64,000 nt of DNA from Lonsdalea britannica (GCF_002111595.1 NZ_LUTN01000015.1:1-64000), one strand, 5' to 3'; positions 31,634-42,018 are shown, counted from the stretch's first letter. Numbers and translations: made by a program. Notes: generated by a model not told the origin, from the letters alone.

Positions 31634-32212
31634 ATGTTTAAAAAATTCATTTTTCCATTGCTGGCCATCATGGCGCTGGCGGGCTGCGCAGGCAAAGGTA
31701 ATACGCTGAATATCAACCCTAACATCGCGTTGCCTTCTCAGGATCCCAGCCTGATGGGCGTGACAATCAGCATCAACGGAGCCGATCAGCGTCAGGATCA
31801 GGCGCTGGCCAAAGTGAACCGCGACAGTCAATTAGTGACGCTGGTCCCTTCACGCGATCTGCGTTTCCTGCTGCAGGAAGCGTTGGAGAAGCAGATGACC
31901 GCACGCGGTTATATGATTGGCACCGGCGGTCCGGTCGCACTGCAGATCGTGGTCAACACGCTGTATGCCGACGTGTCTGAAGGCAACCTGCGTTACACCA
32001 TTACGACCAAGGCGGACATTTCGATCATCGCTCAGGCCGCCAACGGCAACAAACAGGTCAAAAACTACCGCTCCACCTACAATGTTCAAGGCGCATTGAC
32101 CGCGACCAACAACAAAATCACCACTGCGGTGAACCAGGTGTTGGGTGATGTCATCAGCGACATGGCGCAAGACACCAGCGTCAACGAATTTATCAAGACC
32201 AACGCACGCTAA
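31634..32212 (+). CDS. yajG: Lipoprotein YajG
   Basis: 192-residue envelope lipoprotein; the signal ends LAGC (Cys18). The body matches the YajG family: KVNRDSQLVTLVPSRDLRFL, ALEKQMTARGYMIG, NLRYTITTKADISIIAQAAN. Function is not established. It is followed by ampG 52 bases later, the arrangement seen in E. coli, where yajG and ampG are co-transcribed. Confidence 0.93.
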   Translation: MFKKFIFPLLAIMALAGCAGKGNTLNINPNIALPSQDPSLMGVTISINGADQRQDQALAKVNRDSQLVTLVPSRDLRFLLQEALEKQMTARGYMIGTGGPVALQIVVNTLYADVSEGNLRYTITTKADISIIAQAANGNKQVKNYRSTYNVQGALTATNNKITTAVNQVLGDVISDMAQDTSVNEFIKTNAR

Positions 32213-32264
32213 TTTTCACGCAGTTTCCCTTGCCCCGTCCGCGGGGCAAGCAAAAGGATGTTGC

Positions 32265-33734
32265 ATGCCTCGTCAGCTCCACACGCTTTTCAACCAACGC
32301 AATTCACTGATCCTGCTCATTCTGGGATTTTCATCCGGCCTCCCTCTGGCATTGACCTCTGGCACACTGCAAGCATGGATGACCGTCGAGAACGTCGATC
32401 TGAAAACCATCGGCTTCTTCTCGCTGGTCGGTCAGGCCTACGTGTTCAAATTCCTATGGTCGCCGATGATGGATCGCTATACGCCATCTTTCTTCGGCCG
32501 CCGCCGTGGTTGGCTGCTGCTCACACAGTTGGGTCTTGTGGGGGCGATTGCGGCTATCGGCACATTAAATCCGGCTCAGGACCTTTGGTGGCTGGCGGCA
32601 CTGGCCGTCGTGATCGCTTTCTTTTCCGCGTCGCAGGACATCGTCTTCGACGCCTACAAAACGGATTTATTGCCGCCGCAGGAACGTGGCAGTGGCGCCG
32701 CCGTTTCCGTACTCGGCTATCGGCTGGCAATGCTGGTTTCCGGTGGACTGGCGCTGTGGATTGCCGACCGTCTGCTGGGTTGGCAGTCGACCTATTGGCT
32801 GATGGCAGGTCTGATGCTGCTGTGTACGCTGGCTACCTGGCTGGCCCCGGAGCCAACCAATACTCAGCCTTCGCCGCGCTCGATGGAACAAGCCATCATG
32901 GCCCCGCTGCGGGATTTCTTCGGGCGCAACAACGCCTGGCTGATTCTGTTGCTGATTATTTTCTATAAGCTTGGCGATGCCTTCGCGGTCAGCCTGAGCA
33001 CCACCTTTCTGATTCGCGGCGTGGGCTTTGATGCGGGCGACGTCGGCCTGATTAACAAAACGCTCGGACTTTTCGCCACCATCGTTGGCGCGTTATACGG
33101 CGGGATCCTGATGCAGCGCTGGTCGCTGTTCCGGGCGCTGATGATTTTCGGGCTGCTGCAGGCGGTCTCCAATGCAGGCTACTGGCTACTGGCGATTACG
33201 GATAAGCATCTGTTTTCTATGGGCGCCACCATTTTCATCGAAAACCTGTGCGGCGGTATGGGTACGGCCGCATTCGTGGCGCTGCTGATGACCCTGTGCA
33301 ACAAATCTTTTTCCGCGACACAGTTCGCCTTGTTGTCCGCCCTGGCGTCCGTAGGCCGAGTCTATGTCGGTCCCCTCGCCGGTTGGTTCGTCGAGGATTA
33401 CGGCTGGGCATGGTTCTACCTGTTTTCGGTCGGCATCTCTTTCCCCGGCCTGCTGCTGCTATTGCTGTGCCGCCGTACGTTGGAATACACCCAGACCCAC
33501 GAGGATTTTCTGCCACGACGCGCCTACTCGCGCGGGTATACGTTGGCGGTGCGCTCGCTGTTTTTCGGCGTCGCGTGCTTCGCCATCGGAGCGGTCGTCT
33601 GGGGGATGTTCGGACTTGGCTGGCTGAATAGCCCGTCGGCGGCTGAAACGTTGATGGCGGTAGGCGTAGCGCTGGCTGCAGTCGGACTCACTCTGGGCAG
33701 TGTCTTGGACTATCTCTCGCTCAAACGAATTTAA
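32265..33734 (+). CDS. ampG: Muropeptide permease AmpG
   Basis: Major-facilitator inner-membrane importer that takes anhydro-muropeptides back into the cytosol for cell-wall recycling and signals for AmpC beta-lactamase induction. 489 residues (E. coli 491). The N-terminus NSLILLILGFSSGLPLALTS and the loop FLWSPMMDRYTPSFFGRRRG are typical, and some 14 hydrophobic segments can be counted. The ATG at 32265 lies 10 bases after AAAAGGATG; the in-frame extension into yajG is rejected. Confidence 0.95.
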   Translation: MPRQLHTLFNQRNSLILLILGFSSGLPLALTSGTLQAWMTVENVDLKTIGFFSLVGQAYVFKFLWSPMMDRYTPSFFGRRRGWLLLTQLGLVGAIAAIGTLNPAQDLWWLAALAVVIAFFSASQDIVFDAYKTDLLPPQERGSGAAVSVLGYRLAMLVSGGLALWIADRLLGWQSTYWLMAGLMLLCTLATWLAPEPTNTQPSPRSMEQAIMAPLRDFFGRNNAWLILLLIIFYKLGDAFAVSLSTTFLIRGVGFDAGDVGLINKTLGLFATIVGALYGGILMQRWSLFRALMIFGLLQAVSNAGYWLLAITDKHLFSMGATIFIENLCGGMGTAAFVALLMTLCNKSFSATQFALLSALASVGRVYVGPLAGWFVEDYGWAWFYLFSVGISFPGLLLLLLCRRTLEYTQTHEDFLPRRAYSRGYTLAVRSLFFGVACFAIGAVVWGMFGLGWLNSPSAAETLMAVGVALAAVGLTLGSVLDYLSLKRI

Positions 33735-33742
33735 GCCAAACA

Positions 33743-33770
33743 AATAGGCTGTTTCCCAGCAGCCTATTTT
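33743..33770 (+). terminator. Terminator of yajG-ampG
   Basis: AATAGGCTG (33743-33751) pairs with CAGCCTATT (33760-33768), followed by TTCTTCC; T-run is interrupted. Confidence 0.75.
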
Positions 33771-34077
33771 CTTCCTTCCTTCTATTTCTCACGCCAATAT
33801 TTTATCCGCGGCCGCCATCGCATGATTTTTGTATCTCGACCGTCGTCGTCATCTTTTTTCCTGATTTTTAACGTTGACAAACCGTCATCCCGCACTAGAC
33901 CTTAATGGTAGTGGCACGATAATTTTTTGAGGACGCGGTGTCATTTTCCATACGGATATGTCATTCCCTGAAGAAACTATTACCCACTGTTTTTAAATAT
34001 ATTTTTTTACAAACTGCCACACTGGTGACACAAAGAGAAAATCAGAGCAACAAGCAACTGACAACACTTTAATCATG

Positions 34078-34106
34078 TTTACAGTGTGGTAACCTTCCCG
34101 TAAAAT
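34078..34106 (+). promoter_or_regulatory. Sigma-70 promoter of the cyoABCDE operon
   Basis: -35 TTTACA (34078-34083), 17-bp spacer, -10 TAAAAT (34101-34106), each one mismatch from consensus, 52 bases before the cyoA start. Confidence 0.7.
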
Positions 34107-34157
34107 GCCCGCTCGCGTGAAATAACAGATAGAGCCCCTTGTCATTGAGGTCGCTAG

Positions 34158-35103
34158 ATGAGACTCAGGAAATACAATAAATTTTTGGGGATGTTCTCTT
34201 TATTTGCAGCCACCCTGCTCCTTAACGGCTGTGATATGGCATTGATGAACCCCAAAGGACAAATTGGGCTTGAACAGCGTTCGCTAATACTGACTGCCTC
34301 GGCTGATGTTGATCGTTGTCATCCCGGTGATCATTATGACGATCGTATTTGCCAGGAAGTACAGAGCTTCCAACGATAAGGCCAAATACACGCCAAACTG
34401 GTCGCACTCCAACAAGATCGAAGCCGTAGTTTGGACAGTACCCATCATCATCATCGTCATCCTCGCAACCATCACCTGGAAGACAACCCATCAGCTTGAC
34501 CCATACAAACCATTGGATTCCGACGTCAAACCCATCAACGTCGAAGTCGTATCGCTTGACTGGAAATGGCTGTTTATCTATCCCGATTTGGGTATTGCCA
34601 GCGTGAACGAACTCGCCTTCCCGGCCAACGTTCCCGTGTCGTTCAAAATCACCTCCAACTCCGTCATGAACTCGCTGTTCATCCCTCGCCTCGGCGGGCA
34701 GATTTACGCCATGGCCGGTATGCAAACGCAGCTGCACCTGATCGCGAATGAACCGGGCAAGTACGACGGTATTTCCGGTGCTTATAGCGGCAAAGGCTTT
34801 TCCGGTATGAAATTCACCGCAATCGCTACGCCGAATCAGCAGGCGTTTGATCAGTGGGTGAATTCGGTGCGTCAGTCTTCCCATACGCTGAGCAACATGG
34901 GTGAATTCGAAAAACTGGCACTCCCCAGTGAATATCATCCCGTCGAGTACTTCTCGCAGGTACAGCCGGACCTGTTCCGACAGGTGATTACCAAATTTAC
35001 TGGCAACGAAATGCACATGCAGCACCATGCGGAAAGCGCGCCGAAAGATGAAGGCATGCAGTCTCATGAAGGCATGGACATGAGCGAGCACTCCTCTCAT
35101 TAA
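34158..35103 (+). CDS. cyoA: Cytochrome bo3 ubiquinol oxidase subunit II (frameshift, two lost bases near 34298-34303)
   Basis: Membrane lipoprotein subunit of the proton-pumping quinol oxidase. Signal [20 protein letters not shown] ends LNGC (Cys25). The frame breaks after SLILTA. Adding a T and a C restores [20 protein letters not shown], the first membrane helix, and gives 315 residues as in E. coli. The periplasmic cupredoxin-like domain ([20 protein letters not shown]) is intact. The tail after residue about 280 is rich in His and Met ([17 protein letters not shown]). First gene of the cyo operon. Confidence 0.93.
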
Positions 35104-35123
35104 AGGAGCCGAGGGATAATACG

Positions 35124-37114
35124 ATGTTCGGAAAATTAACTCTTGATGCGGTTCCGTACCATGAACCTATTATCATGGTCACCGTGGCAGCAATCATTCT
35201 AGGTGGGCTGGCGCTGCTGGCTTTAATCACCTATTTCGGCAAATGGAAATGGCTGTGGACCGAATGGTTCACTTCCGTTGACCATAAGAAAATCGGCATC
35301 ATGTATGTCATCGTCGCCTGGTGATGATGCTGCGCGGCTTCGCCGACGCCATCATGATGCGTACTCAGCAGGCGCTGGCCTCGGCCGGTGAGGCCGGTTT
35401 CCTTCCACCTCACCACTACGACCAGATATTTACCGCGCACGGCGTGATCATGATTTTCTTCGTGGCGACGCCGTTCGTGGTCGGCCTGATGAACCTGGTC
35501 GTTCCGTTGCAAATCGGTGCTCGCGACGTTGCTTTCCCTTTCCTGAACTCGCTCAGTTTCTGGATGTTTGTCGCCGGGGTCATCCTGGTCAACATCTCGC
35601 TGGGTGTGGGTGAATTCGCCCAGACGGGTTGGGTTGCTATCCTCCCTTTCGGGTAAGGAGTACAGTCCCGGCGTCGGGGTCGACTACTGGATATGGAGTC
35701 TGCAGATATCCGGGCTGGGAACCACGCTGACCGGCGTGAACTTCTTCGCCACCATCATGAAAATGCGCGCGCCCGGCATGAGCATGATGAAGATGCCTGT
35801 TTTCACCTGGGCATCACTGTGCACTAACGTCCTGATCATCGCAGCATTCCCGATCCTGACGGTCACCATTGCGCTACTGACGTTGGACCGTTATCTGGGC
35901 ACCCATTTCTTCACCAACGATATGGGCGGCAACATGATGATGTACATCAACCTCATCTGGCCTGGGGCCATCCTGAGGTGTACATCCTGGTGCTGCCGGT
36001 CTTCGGCGTGTTCTCCGAGGTGACCGCGACCTTCTGCCGCAAACGGCTGTTCGGCTATACGTCACTGGTGTGGGCGACCATCGCCATCACCGTGCTGTCG
36101 TTTATCGTATGGCTGCACCACTTCTTTACGATGGGGTCCGGCGCGAACGTGAATGCCTTCTTCGGCATCGCCACCATGATCATTTCCATCCCGACCGGGG
36201 TGAAAATCTTCAACTGGCTGTTCACGATGTATCAGGGACGCATTCAGCCTAACTCGGCGATGCTGTGGACCATCGGCTTCATCATCACCTTCTCTATCGG
36301 TGGGATGACCGGGGTACTGCTGGCCGTACCGGGCGCGAACTTCGTGCTGCACAACAGCCTGTTCCTGATCGCCCACTTCCATAACGTCATTATCGGCGGC
36401 GTGGTGTTCGGCTGCTTCGCAGGGATCACCTACTGGTTCCCGAAAGCCTTCGGCTTCACCCTGAACGAAACCTGGGGTAAACGTGCTTTCTGGTGCTGGA
36501 TCATCGGCTTCTTCGTGGCCTTTATGCCGCTGTATGCGCTGGGCTTCATGGGCATGACGCGTCGTTTGAGCCAGCAGATCAACCCGGAATTCCACCCGCT
36601 GCTGATGGTAGCTTCGGCCGGTGCCGCGCTGATTGCGCTGGGTATCCTGTGTCAGCTGATTCAGTTCGTTGTCAGTATCCGCGACCGCGAACAGAACCGC
36701 GACCTGACCGGCGACCCGTGGGATGCGCGTACGCTGGAGTGGGCAACATCCTCCCCTGCCCCGTTCTATAACTTTGCGGTCGTTCCGCAGGTTCATGACC
36801 GTGATGCATTCTGGGAAGAGAAAGAGAAGGGCGAGGCCTATCGTCGGCCGAACGGCGGCTATGAAGAAATTCATATGCCTAAGAACACCGCCGCGGGTCT
36901 GGTCATCTCCGCCTTCGCTCTGGTCTTCGGTTTTGCCATGATCTGGTACATCTGGTGGCTGGCCGCCGTCGGTTTCGTCGGCATGATAGCGACCTGGATT
37001 GTGCACAGTTTCAATCAGGACGTGGACTACTACGTTCCCGTGGAAGAAATCGAGCGCATTGAAAACGCAAATTTCGAGAAACTCAGCAAGGCAGGCGTGA
37101 AAAATGTCCACTGA
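35124..37114 (+). CDS. cyoB: Cytochrome bo3 ubiquinol oxidase subunit I (four frameshifts)
   Basis: Catalytic heme-copper subunit carrying heme b, heme o3 and CuB. The frame is broken near 35318, 35638, 35645 and 35960. Adding one base at each (for example GCC-CTG, TGG-GCC) restores 664 residues (E. coli 663). The CuB/heme ligands are visible in the repaired frame: [20 protein letters not shown] (His-Tyr cross-link motif), [11 protein letters not shown] (two His) and [18 protein letters not shown]. All breaks lie in the first 840 bases; the remaining 1150 are intact. Overlaps cyoC by 11 bases. Confidence 0.95.
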
Positions 37115-37718
37115 TACTTTGAGTCACACGAATAACGCCCATGCAGAGCATGGGCATCACGATGCGGGAGCCACGAAAGTGTTTGGCTTCTGGATCTACC
37201 TGATGAGCGACTGCATCCTGTTTGCCTCGCTGTTCGCCACCTATGCCGTCCTGGTGGACGGCGTTGCCGGCGGACCGACGGGTAAAGACATTTTTGAGCT
37301 GCCGTTCGTCCTGGTCGAAACCTTCGCCCTGCTGTTCAGTAGTATCACCTACGGCATGGCGATGATCGCCATGAACAAAGGCGATAAGTCTCGGGTTAAC
37401 CAGTGGCTGGCGCTGACGTTCCTGTTCGGCCTGATCTTCATCGGCATGGAGCTTTACGAGTTCCATCACCTGATTGCAGAAGGATACGGTCCGGATCGCA
37501 GCGCGTTCCTGTCCGGTTTCTTTGCGCTGGTCGGCACGCACGGTATTCATGTCACCAGCGGCTTGATCTGGCTGGCTATCATGATGATTCAGGTCTCCCG
37601 CCGCGGTCTGACCGCGACGAACAAAACCCGCCTGATGTGCCTCAGCCTGTTCTGGCACTTCCTTGACGTGGTGTGGATCTGCGTCTTCACCGTTGTTTAT
37701 CTGATGGGGGCGATGTAA
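37104..37718 (+). CDS. cyoC: Cytochrome bo3 ubiquinol oxidase subunit III
   Basis: 204-residue membrane subunit of the bo3 oxidase. It has a His-rich N-terminus ([12 protein letters not shown]) and five helices, including [20 protein letters not shown], and ends [20 protein letters not shown]. Same length as in E. coli. Its start overlaps the end of cyoB by 11 bases and its stop overlaps the cyoD start (TAATG), indicating translational coupling. Confidence 0.96.
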   Translation: MSTDTLSHTNNAHAEHGHHDAGATKVFGFWIYLMSDCILFASLFATYAVLVDGVAGGPTGKDIFELPFVLVETFALLFSSITYGMAMIAMNKGDKSRVNQWLALTFLFGLIFIGMELYEFHHLIAEGYGPDRSAFLSGFFALVGTHGIHVTSGLIWLAIMMIQVSRRGLTATNKTRLMCLSLFWHFLDVVWICVFTVVYLMGAM

Positions 37719-38050
37719 TGAGTCATTCAACGCATGACAGTGCGGGCGCCAGCCACGGCACCGCCAAGTCCTATCTGACCGGCTTTATCCTGTCCATCAT
37801 CCTCACCGTGATCCCCTTCGCGATGGTGATGACGGGCGCCGCGGCGACGCACATCATTCTGCTGACCGTGGTCGGCTGCGCCGTCGTACAGATTCTGGTC
37901 CATCTGGTGTACTTCCTGCACCTGAATACGTCGTCGCAAGAGCGCTGGAACGTTGTCGCGCTTGTCTTTACCGCCCTGATTATCGCGATTGTAGTTGGGG
38001 GTTCTATATGGATTATGTGGAACACCCATCACAACATGATGATTCAGTAA
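37718..38050 (+). CDS. cyoD: Cytochrome bo3 ubiquinol oxidase subunit IV
   Basis: 110-residue small subunit with three membrane helices: [20 protein letters not shown], the [20 protein letters not shown] segment, and [20 protein letters not shown]. Needed for assembly of CuB and heme in subunit I. Start ATG overlaps the cyoC stop by one base. Confidence 0.95.
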   Translation: MSHSTHDSAGASHGTAKSYLTGFILSIILTVIPFAMVMTGAAATHIILLTVVGCAVVQILVHLVYFLHLNTSSQERWNVVALVFTALIIAIVVGGSIWIMWNTHHNMMIQ

Positions 38051-38063
38051 CTGGACCGTCACA

Positions 38064-38957
38064 ATGATGATTAAGCAATACCTACAGGTCACCAAGCCGG
38101 GCATTATTTTTGGCAACCTGATTTCTGTCATCGGGGGATTTTTACTCGCGGCCAACGGCAGCATTGATTATTCCCTGTTTATCGCGACGCTCTTCGGGGT
38201 GTCGCTAGTCGTGGCTTCCGGTTGCGTTTTCAACAACGTCATCGACCGCGATATCGACAAAAAAATGGAGAGAACCAAAAACCGCGTTCTGGTGCGAGGG
38301 CTGATTTCGCTGAAGGTGACGCTGGCGTATGCCGCGCTGCTGGGTATTGCGGGCTTTGCCTTGCTGTATATCGCCGCGAATCCGCTGGCCATGTGGCTGG
38401 CGGTGATTGGCTTTATCGTGTACGTCGGCGTCTACAGCCTCTATATGAAACGGCATTCGGTCTACGGCACGCTGATCGGCAGCCTGTCTGGCGCGGCCCC
38501 GCCGGTCATTGGCTACTGCGCCGTCAGCAACCAGTTCGACGCTGGCGCGCTGATCCTGCTGCTGATTTTCAGCCTGTGGCAAATGCCCCACTCCTACGCG
38601 ATCGCCATTTTCCGCTTCAAAGACTACCAGGCCGCCAATATTCCGGTGCTGCCGGTGGTCAAAGGGATCTCCGTCGCGAAGCATCATATTACGCTGTACA
38701 TTCTGGCGTTTATGATTGCCACGCTGATGCTTTCTCTGGGCGGTTACGCCGGATACAAATATCTGGTGGTTGCAGCGGCGGTCAGCCTGTGGTGGCTGGG
38801 TATGGCGCTGTCCGGGTACAAGAACCTGAATGACGATCGCCTCTGGGCCAAGAAGTTGTTCGTGTTCTCGATCGTCGCCATCACCTCGCTGAGCGTGATG
38901 ATGTCGATTGACTCCATCACGCCTACTCAGGAAGCGATGCTGACTTACCTTCGCTAA
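38064..38957 (+). CDS. cyoE: Protoheme IX farnesyltransferase (heme O synthase)
   Basis: Polytopic membrane prenyltransferase that adds a farnesyl group to heme B to make heme O for the bo3 oxidase. 297 residues. The first Asp-rich motif is [20 protein letters not shown], the characteristic UbiA-family N(x)xxDxxxD; the second conserved region lies in [20 protein letters not shown]. Adjacent ATGs at 38064 and 38067 are both possible. Last gene of the cyo operon, followed by a strong terminator. Confidence 0.95.
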   Translation: MMIKQYLQVTKPGIIFGNLISVIGGFLLAANGSIDYSLFIATLFGVSLVVASGCVFNNVIDRDIDKKMERTKNRVLVRGLISLKVTLAYAALLGIAGFALLYIAANPLAMWLAVIGFIVYVGVYSLYMKRHSVYGTLIGSLSGAAPPVIGYCAVSNQFDAGALILLLIFSLWQMPHSYAIAIFRFKDYQAANIPVLPVVKGISVAKHHITLYILAFMIATLMLSLGGYAGYKYLVVAAAVSLWWLGMALSGYKNLNDDRLWAKKLFVFSIVAITSLSVMMSIDSITPTQEAMLTYLR

Positions 38958-38976
38958 GGATGTCAGCGTGCAGACA

Positions 38977-39007
38977 AAAAACAGACGGCTTGCCGTCTGT
39001 TTTTTTA
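38977..39007 (+). terminator. Terminator of cyoABCDE
   Basis: Stem ACAGACGGC / GCCGTCTGT with A-run before and a seven-T run after; strong intrinsic terminator. Confidence 0.9.
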
Positions 39008-39104
39008 TTTCTCTCCGACTCCGCCAAATCAGGTAACAAAACGCGCATTTACGCGCGTGCGTCAGAGGCTCTAAAATAGCGCCAGAAAAACACCCGAGGT
39101 ATAG

Positions 39105-40478
39105 ATGAACGATAACCGAATGACACCTGCCGAGTTACGGGCAACGTGGGGACTGGGGACGGTCTTTTCACTACGCATGCTGGGCATGTTCATGGTCCTC
39201 CCGGTGTTGACCACGTACGGCATGGCGTTGCAAGGCGCCAGCGAATTCCTGATAGGCGTCGCCATCGGCATCTATGGCCTAATGCAGGCGCTCTTCCAAA
39301 TTCCCTTCGGGCTGATGTCGGACCGCATCGGGCGTAAACCCCTCATCGTCGGCGGCCTGCTGATGTTCGCCGCCGGTAGCGTTATCGCCGCGCTCAGTGA
39401 CTCGATCTGGGGCATTATTCTTGGCCGCGCCCTGCAAGGTTCGGGAGCCATCTCCGCGGCGGTCATGGCCTTACTGTCGGATTTAACGCGTGAGCAGAAC
39501 CGCACTAAAGCGATGGCGTTCATCGGCGTCAGCTTTGGCGTCACCTTTGCCATCGCAATGGTGATCGGCCCTATCGTCACCCATGCGCTGGGCCTGCATG
39601 CCCTGTTCTGGGGGATCGCCCTCATTTCCGTTATCGCCATCGTTATCACGCTCGCGTTTATCCCGAATGCCTCTCAACATGTGCTTAATCGCGAGTCGGC
39701 CATTGTACGCGGCAGCGTCAGAAAAGTGCTGGCGAATAGCCGACTGCTGAAGCTGAACGTCGGCATCATGTGCCTGCATATCCTGTTAATGTCGAGCTTC
39801 GTGGCGCTGCCGAGGGCGATGGAACAAGCAGGGCTCCCGCCTCAGGATCACTGGAAAGTGTATCTGGCGACGATGCTGATTTCGTTCGTCGCCGTCGTGC
39901 CTTTCGTCATTTATGCCGAACTGAAACGCCGCATGAAACAGGTCTTTATCGTCTGCATCATCATTTTGATCGCCGCCGAGCTGGTATTACTCAGCGCGGA
40001 AGGCAGCCAGCTGTGGCGCATTATCATCGGCATTCAGTTGTTTCTGTTGGGATTCAATGTCATGGAGGCCCTGCTGCCTTCACTCATCAGTAAAGAAGCT
40101 CCGGCCGGGTACAAAGGCACCGCCATGGGCGTTTACTCCACCACGCAGTTTATCGGCGTTGCGATTGGCGGCAGTCTGGGCGGCGCGCTCTTCGACTTGT
40201 ACGGCGCCGCGCTGGTCTTTAGCGCCGGGGCCGTTATCGCGCTGGGCTGGCTGATACTCAGCTTCACCATGAAGGAACCGCCCTATCTCAGCAGCCTGCG
40301 GCTCACCCTGTCCGAGCATACGCTGCAAGACCTCCAGCTTGAGCAAAAGATGCGTGGCCTGCCGGGCGTCGCCGAGGTCATCATTGTGCCTCACGAGCAG
40401 AGCGCTTATGTCAAAATTGACACCAAGCAGACCAACAGAAAAACGCTGGAACAGTGGATCGATACGGCATCGGTGTAA
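39105..40478 (+). CDS. yajR: MFS transporter YajR
   Basis: 457-residue major-facilitator protein with 12 hydrophobic segments and a soluble C-terminal ferredoxin-like (YAM) domain from about residue 390. The MFS motif A is in PFGLMSDRIGRKPLIVGG. The C-terminal domain reads LPGVAEVIIVPHEQSAYVKI. Presumed proton-driven efflux; substrate unknown. Intact and co-directional with cyoE. Confidence 0.92.
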   Translation: MNDNRMTPAELRATWGLGTVFSLRMLGMFMVLPVLTTYGMALQGASEFLIGVAIGIYGLMQALFQIPFGLMSDRIGRKPLIVGGLLMFAAGSVIAALSDSIWGIILGRALQGSGAISAAVMALLSDLTREQNRTKAMAFIGVSFGVTFAIAMVIGPIVTHALGLHALFWGIALISVIAIVITLAFIPNASQHVLNRESAIVRGSVRKVLANSRLLKLNVGIMCLHILLMSSFVALPRAMEQAGLPPQDHWKVYLATMLISFVAVVPFVIYAELKRRMKQVFIVCIIILIAAELVLLSAEGSQLWRIIIGIQLFLLGFNVMEALLPSLISKEAPAGYKGTAMGVYSTTQFIGVAIGGSLGGALFDLYGAALVFSAGAVIALGWLILSFTMKEPPYLSSLRLTLSEHTLQDLQLEQKMRGLPGVAEVIIVPHEQSAYVKIDTKQTNRKTLEQWIDTASV

Positions 40479-40934
40479 TACCTCACACGCATCCTGCCAC
40501 TTTCTACACATTGCTGACCTGGGAACGCCCGTTACGCGAGGGGCGTTCCGATATTTTCAGGCCAAAAAACCCGTCAATTCAGACACCTTTTTCTGATACC
40601 CGCGTTGCACCACACGCCGCACCGCGTCTGTGCAGCCGCACAACGATTGAACATTTCCCATTCCCCTAAACCACTCACCTGCACGATACCGCAAAGATAA
40701 ACCAGGCACCGTCCTCGTCCTCTTTGTTGAGATCTGAACGTCGTTGGAAGATAAATTGATTACTTTTTCTTAACTATCCCGGACAACAGGCGCTGTCCTG
40801 TCGTTCTTCGTCAGCCCTGGCGCAGACGAAGTGCCGCAATGAACCCCATGGTGAGGAAATGGCATGGTATATGCTTAGTCAACAGGGCGTCCCCCACACA
40901 GCAGGCTGGCTTACCGCATAATAAGGACATCATC
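40479..40934. other. Intergenic region between yajR and the ABC cassette
   Basis: About 455 bases with no supported gene. It holds the likely yajR terminator (40522-40549) and should contain the promoter of the substrate-binding gene. No confident promoter or operator was found. Confidence 0.5.
40522..40549 (+). terminator. Possible terminator of yajR
   Basis: GGAACGCCC (40522-40530) pairs perfectly with GGGCGTTCC (40541-40549), followed by GATATTTTC. Confidence 0.65.
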
Positions 40935-41771
40935 ATGATTGGGAAAAAACCGCTCAACTCCGCTTTTTTCACGCTCAGAAAGGCGCTCTGTTTCTGCGCC
41001 GCGCTGGGTGCCCTGGCGAACACACCGGCCTTTTCCGCGCCGCTAAAAGTCGGTGCCGACCTTACCTACCCTCCTTACAACTATCTTGATAATCATCAAC
41101 CGGCGGGATTTGATGCCGAGTTTATCCAGCTCGTCGCCGCTGAACTTAAAACCCAACCCGAATTTATCGATACGCGCTTCGCCAATCTGATTATGGGATT
41201 GAATACGGGCAAATTTGACGTGATCGCCTCTTCGCTTTACATCACGCCGGAACGCGCAAAACAGATCGATTTCATCCCCTACGTCAAAACCGGCGGCGTC
41301 CTTATCGCGAGAAAAGGCGATCCGTTTCAGCCGACGGAACTCGGCATGCTGTGCGGTAAAAAAGTCAGTTCTATCAGCGGAGCGGCGTGGGTGCTGAAGA
41401 TGTCGCAGGGTTCTAAAACGCTGTGCGTGGATAAAGGGCTGAAACCGATCGATATCCGCGAATTCCCCACTGCGCCCGAAGCCAGTCAGGCCGTGCTGTC
41501 GCGGGCGGTAGACGTTCAGTTTGATGACGCGGCGGTGGCTTTTGACGTCGCCAACAAAACCCAGAAACTGACGGTTAGCAGCGGGATCGTCTATCCCATT
41601 CTGATAGGCCTGGGCGTGAAGAAAGGCAACGAGGAGAAATTCAGCAGCCTTAATACTGCCGTCCAGAAGGTGATCAAGTCGCCGGAATACACGCAGCTGT
41701 TGAAGAAATACAACCTGAAGGCGTATTCCCCCAGCGAAGTACAGGCGGCGTTGAACGGTACGCTGGAGTAA
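40935..41771 (+). CDS. Amino-acid ABC transporter substrate-binding protein
   Basis: 278-residue periplasmic solute-binding protein of the polar amino-acid family (SBP_bac_3). A signal peptide ends near TPAFSA, then APLKVGADLTYPPYNYLDNH and AGFDAEFIQLVAAELK, the typical ligand-pocket start. The amino-acid binding arginine region is SSLYITPERAKQIDFIPYVK. Two cysteines (in MLCGKK and TLCVDKG) may form a disulfide. ATG 40935 has ATAAGGAC upstream; a longer in-frame start at 40839 adds a non-signal extension. Its neighbours are a fused permease-ATPase and putA; the true substrate cannot be read from sequence. Confidence 0.85.
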   Translation: MIGKKPLNSAFFTLRKALCFCAALGALANTPAFSAPLKVGADLTYPPYNYLDNHQPAGFDAEFIQLVAAELKTQPEFIDTRFANLIMGLNTGKFDVIASSLYITPERAKQIDFIPYVKTGGVLIARKGDPFQPTELGMLCGKKVSSISGAAWVLKMSQGSKTLCVDKGLKPIDIREFPTAPEASQAVLSRAVDVQFDDAAVAFDVANKTQKLTVSSGIVYPILIGLGVKKGNEEKFSSLNTAVQKVIKSPEYTQLLKKYNLKAYSPSEVQAALNGTLE

Positions 41772-42018
41772 ATCATCATCCGCGCCCTTCTCCCACCGAT
41801 GCGGGTTAAACGTGTGGAGAGGGGGCATCGTCAGTCAGGCTTCCTATGCGCCCTGACAGACTGTGACGGCGTGACGATCAGGACGTCACCGATTCGCCGT
41901 CGTCACATCATCGCGAACAGAAAGCACGGCCGTCGCGTTTCATCATGCGTGTTATTCCGGTGAGCCATCCAGATGCATTACCGCTGATGCCAGCGCCAAT
42001 TTCATCACAGGATAAACT
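41772..42018 (+). other. Spacer between the binding protein and permease genes
   Basis: About 245 bases. Two imperfect inverted repeats are visible: CAGTCAGG...CCTGACAGACTG (about 41831-41862) and TGTGACGGCG...CGCCGTCGTCACA (41862-41907, 3-base bulge). These could act as partial terminator or mRNA stabiliser, giving more binding protein than permease. No T-run follows. Confidence 0.45.

Larger units (their letters stand above)
33735..34157. other. Intergenic region upstream of cyoA
   Basis: About 420 bases between ampG and cyoA. It holds the ampG terminator (33743-33770), an AT-rich tract (33990-34015) and the cyo promoter (34078-34106). Redox regulators such as ArcA and Fnr control this operon in E. 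coli, but I could not assign their sites with confidence. Confidence 0.5.

Noticed and set aside
35310-35970. Programmed ribosomal frameshifting in cyoB, dxs, lon or mgtA
   Set aside because: The breaks lack slippery heptamers with downstream structures, occur at ordinary short runs in many unrelated genes, and always need the same kind of repair. Sequence error or mutation is simpler.
36062-37111. 349-residue open frame antisense to cyoB (also a 292-residue one antisense to cyoA)
   Set aside because: Composition is Asp/His/Gly-rich shadow of membrane-protein codons; cyoA and cyoB on the plus strand explain the region.
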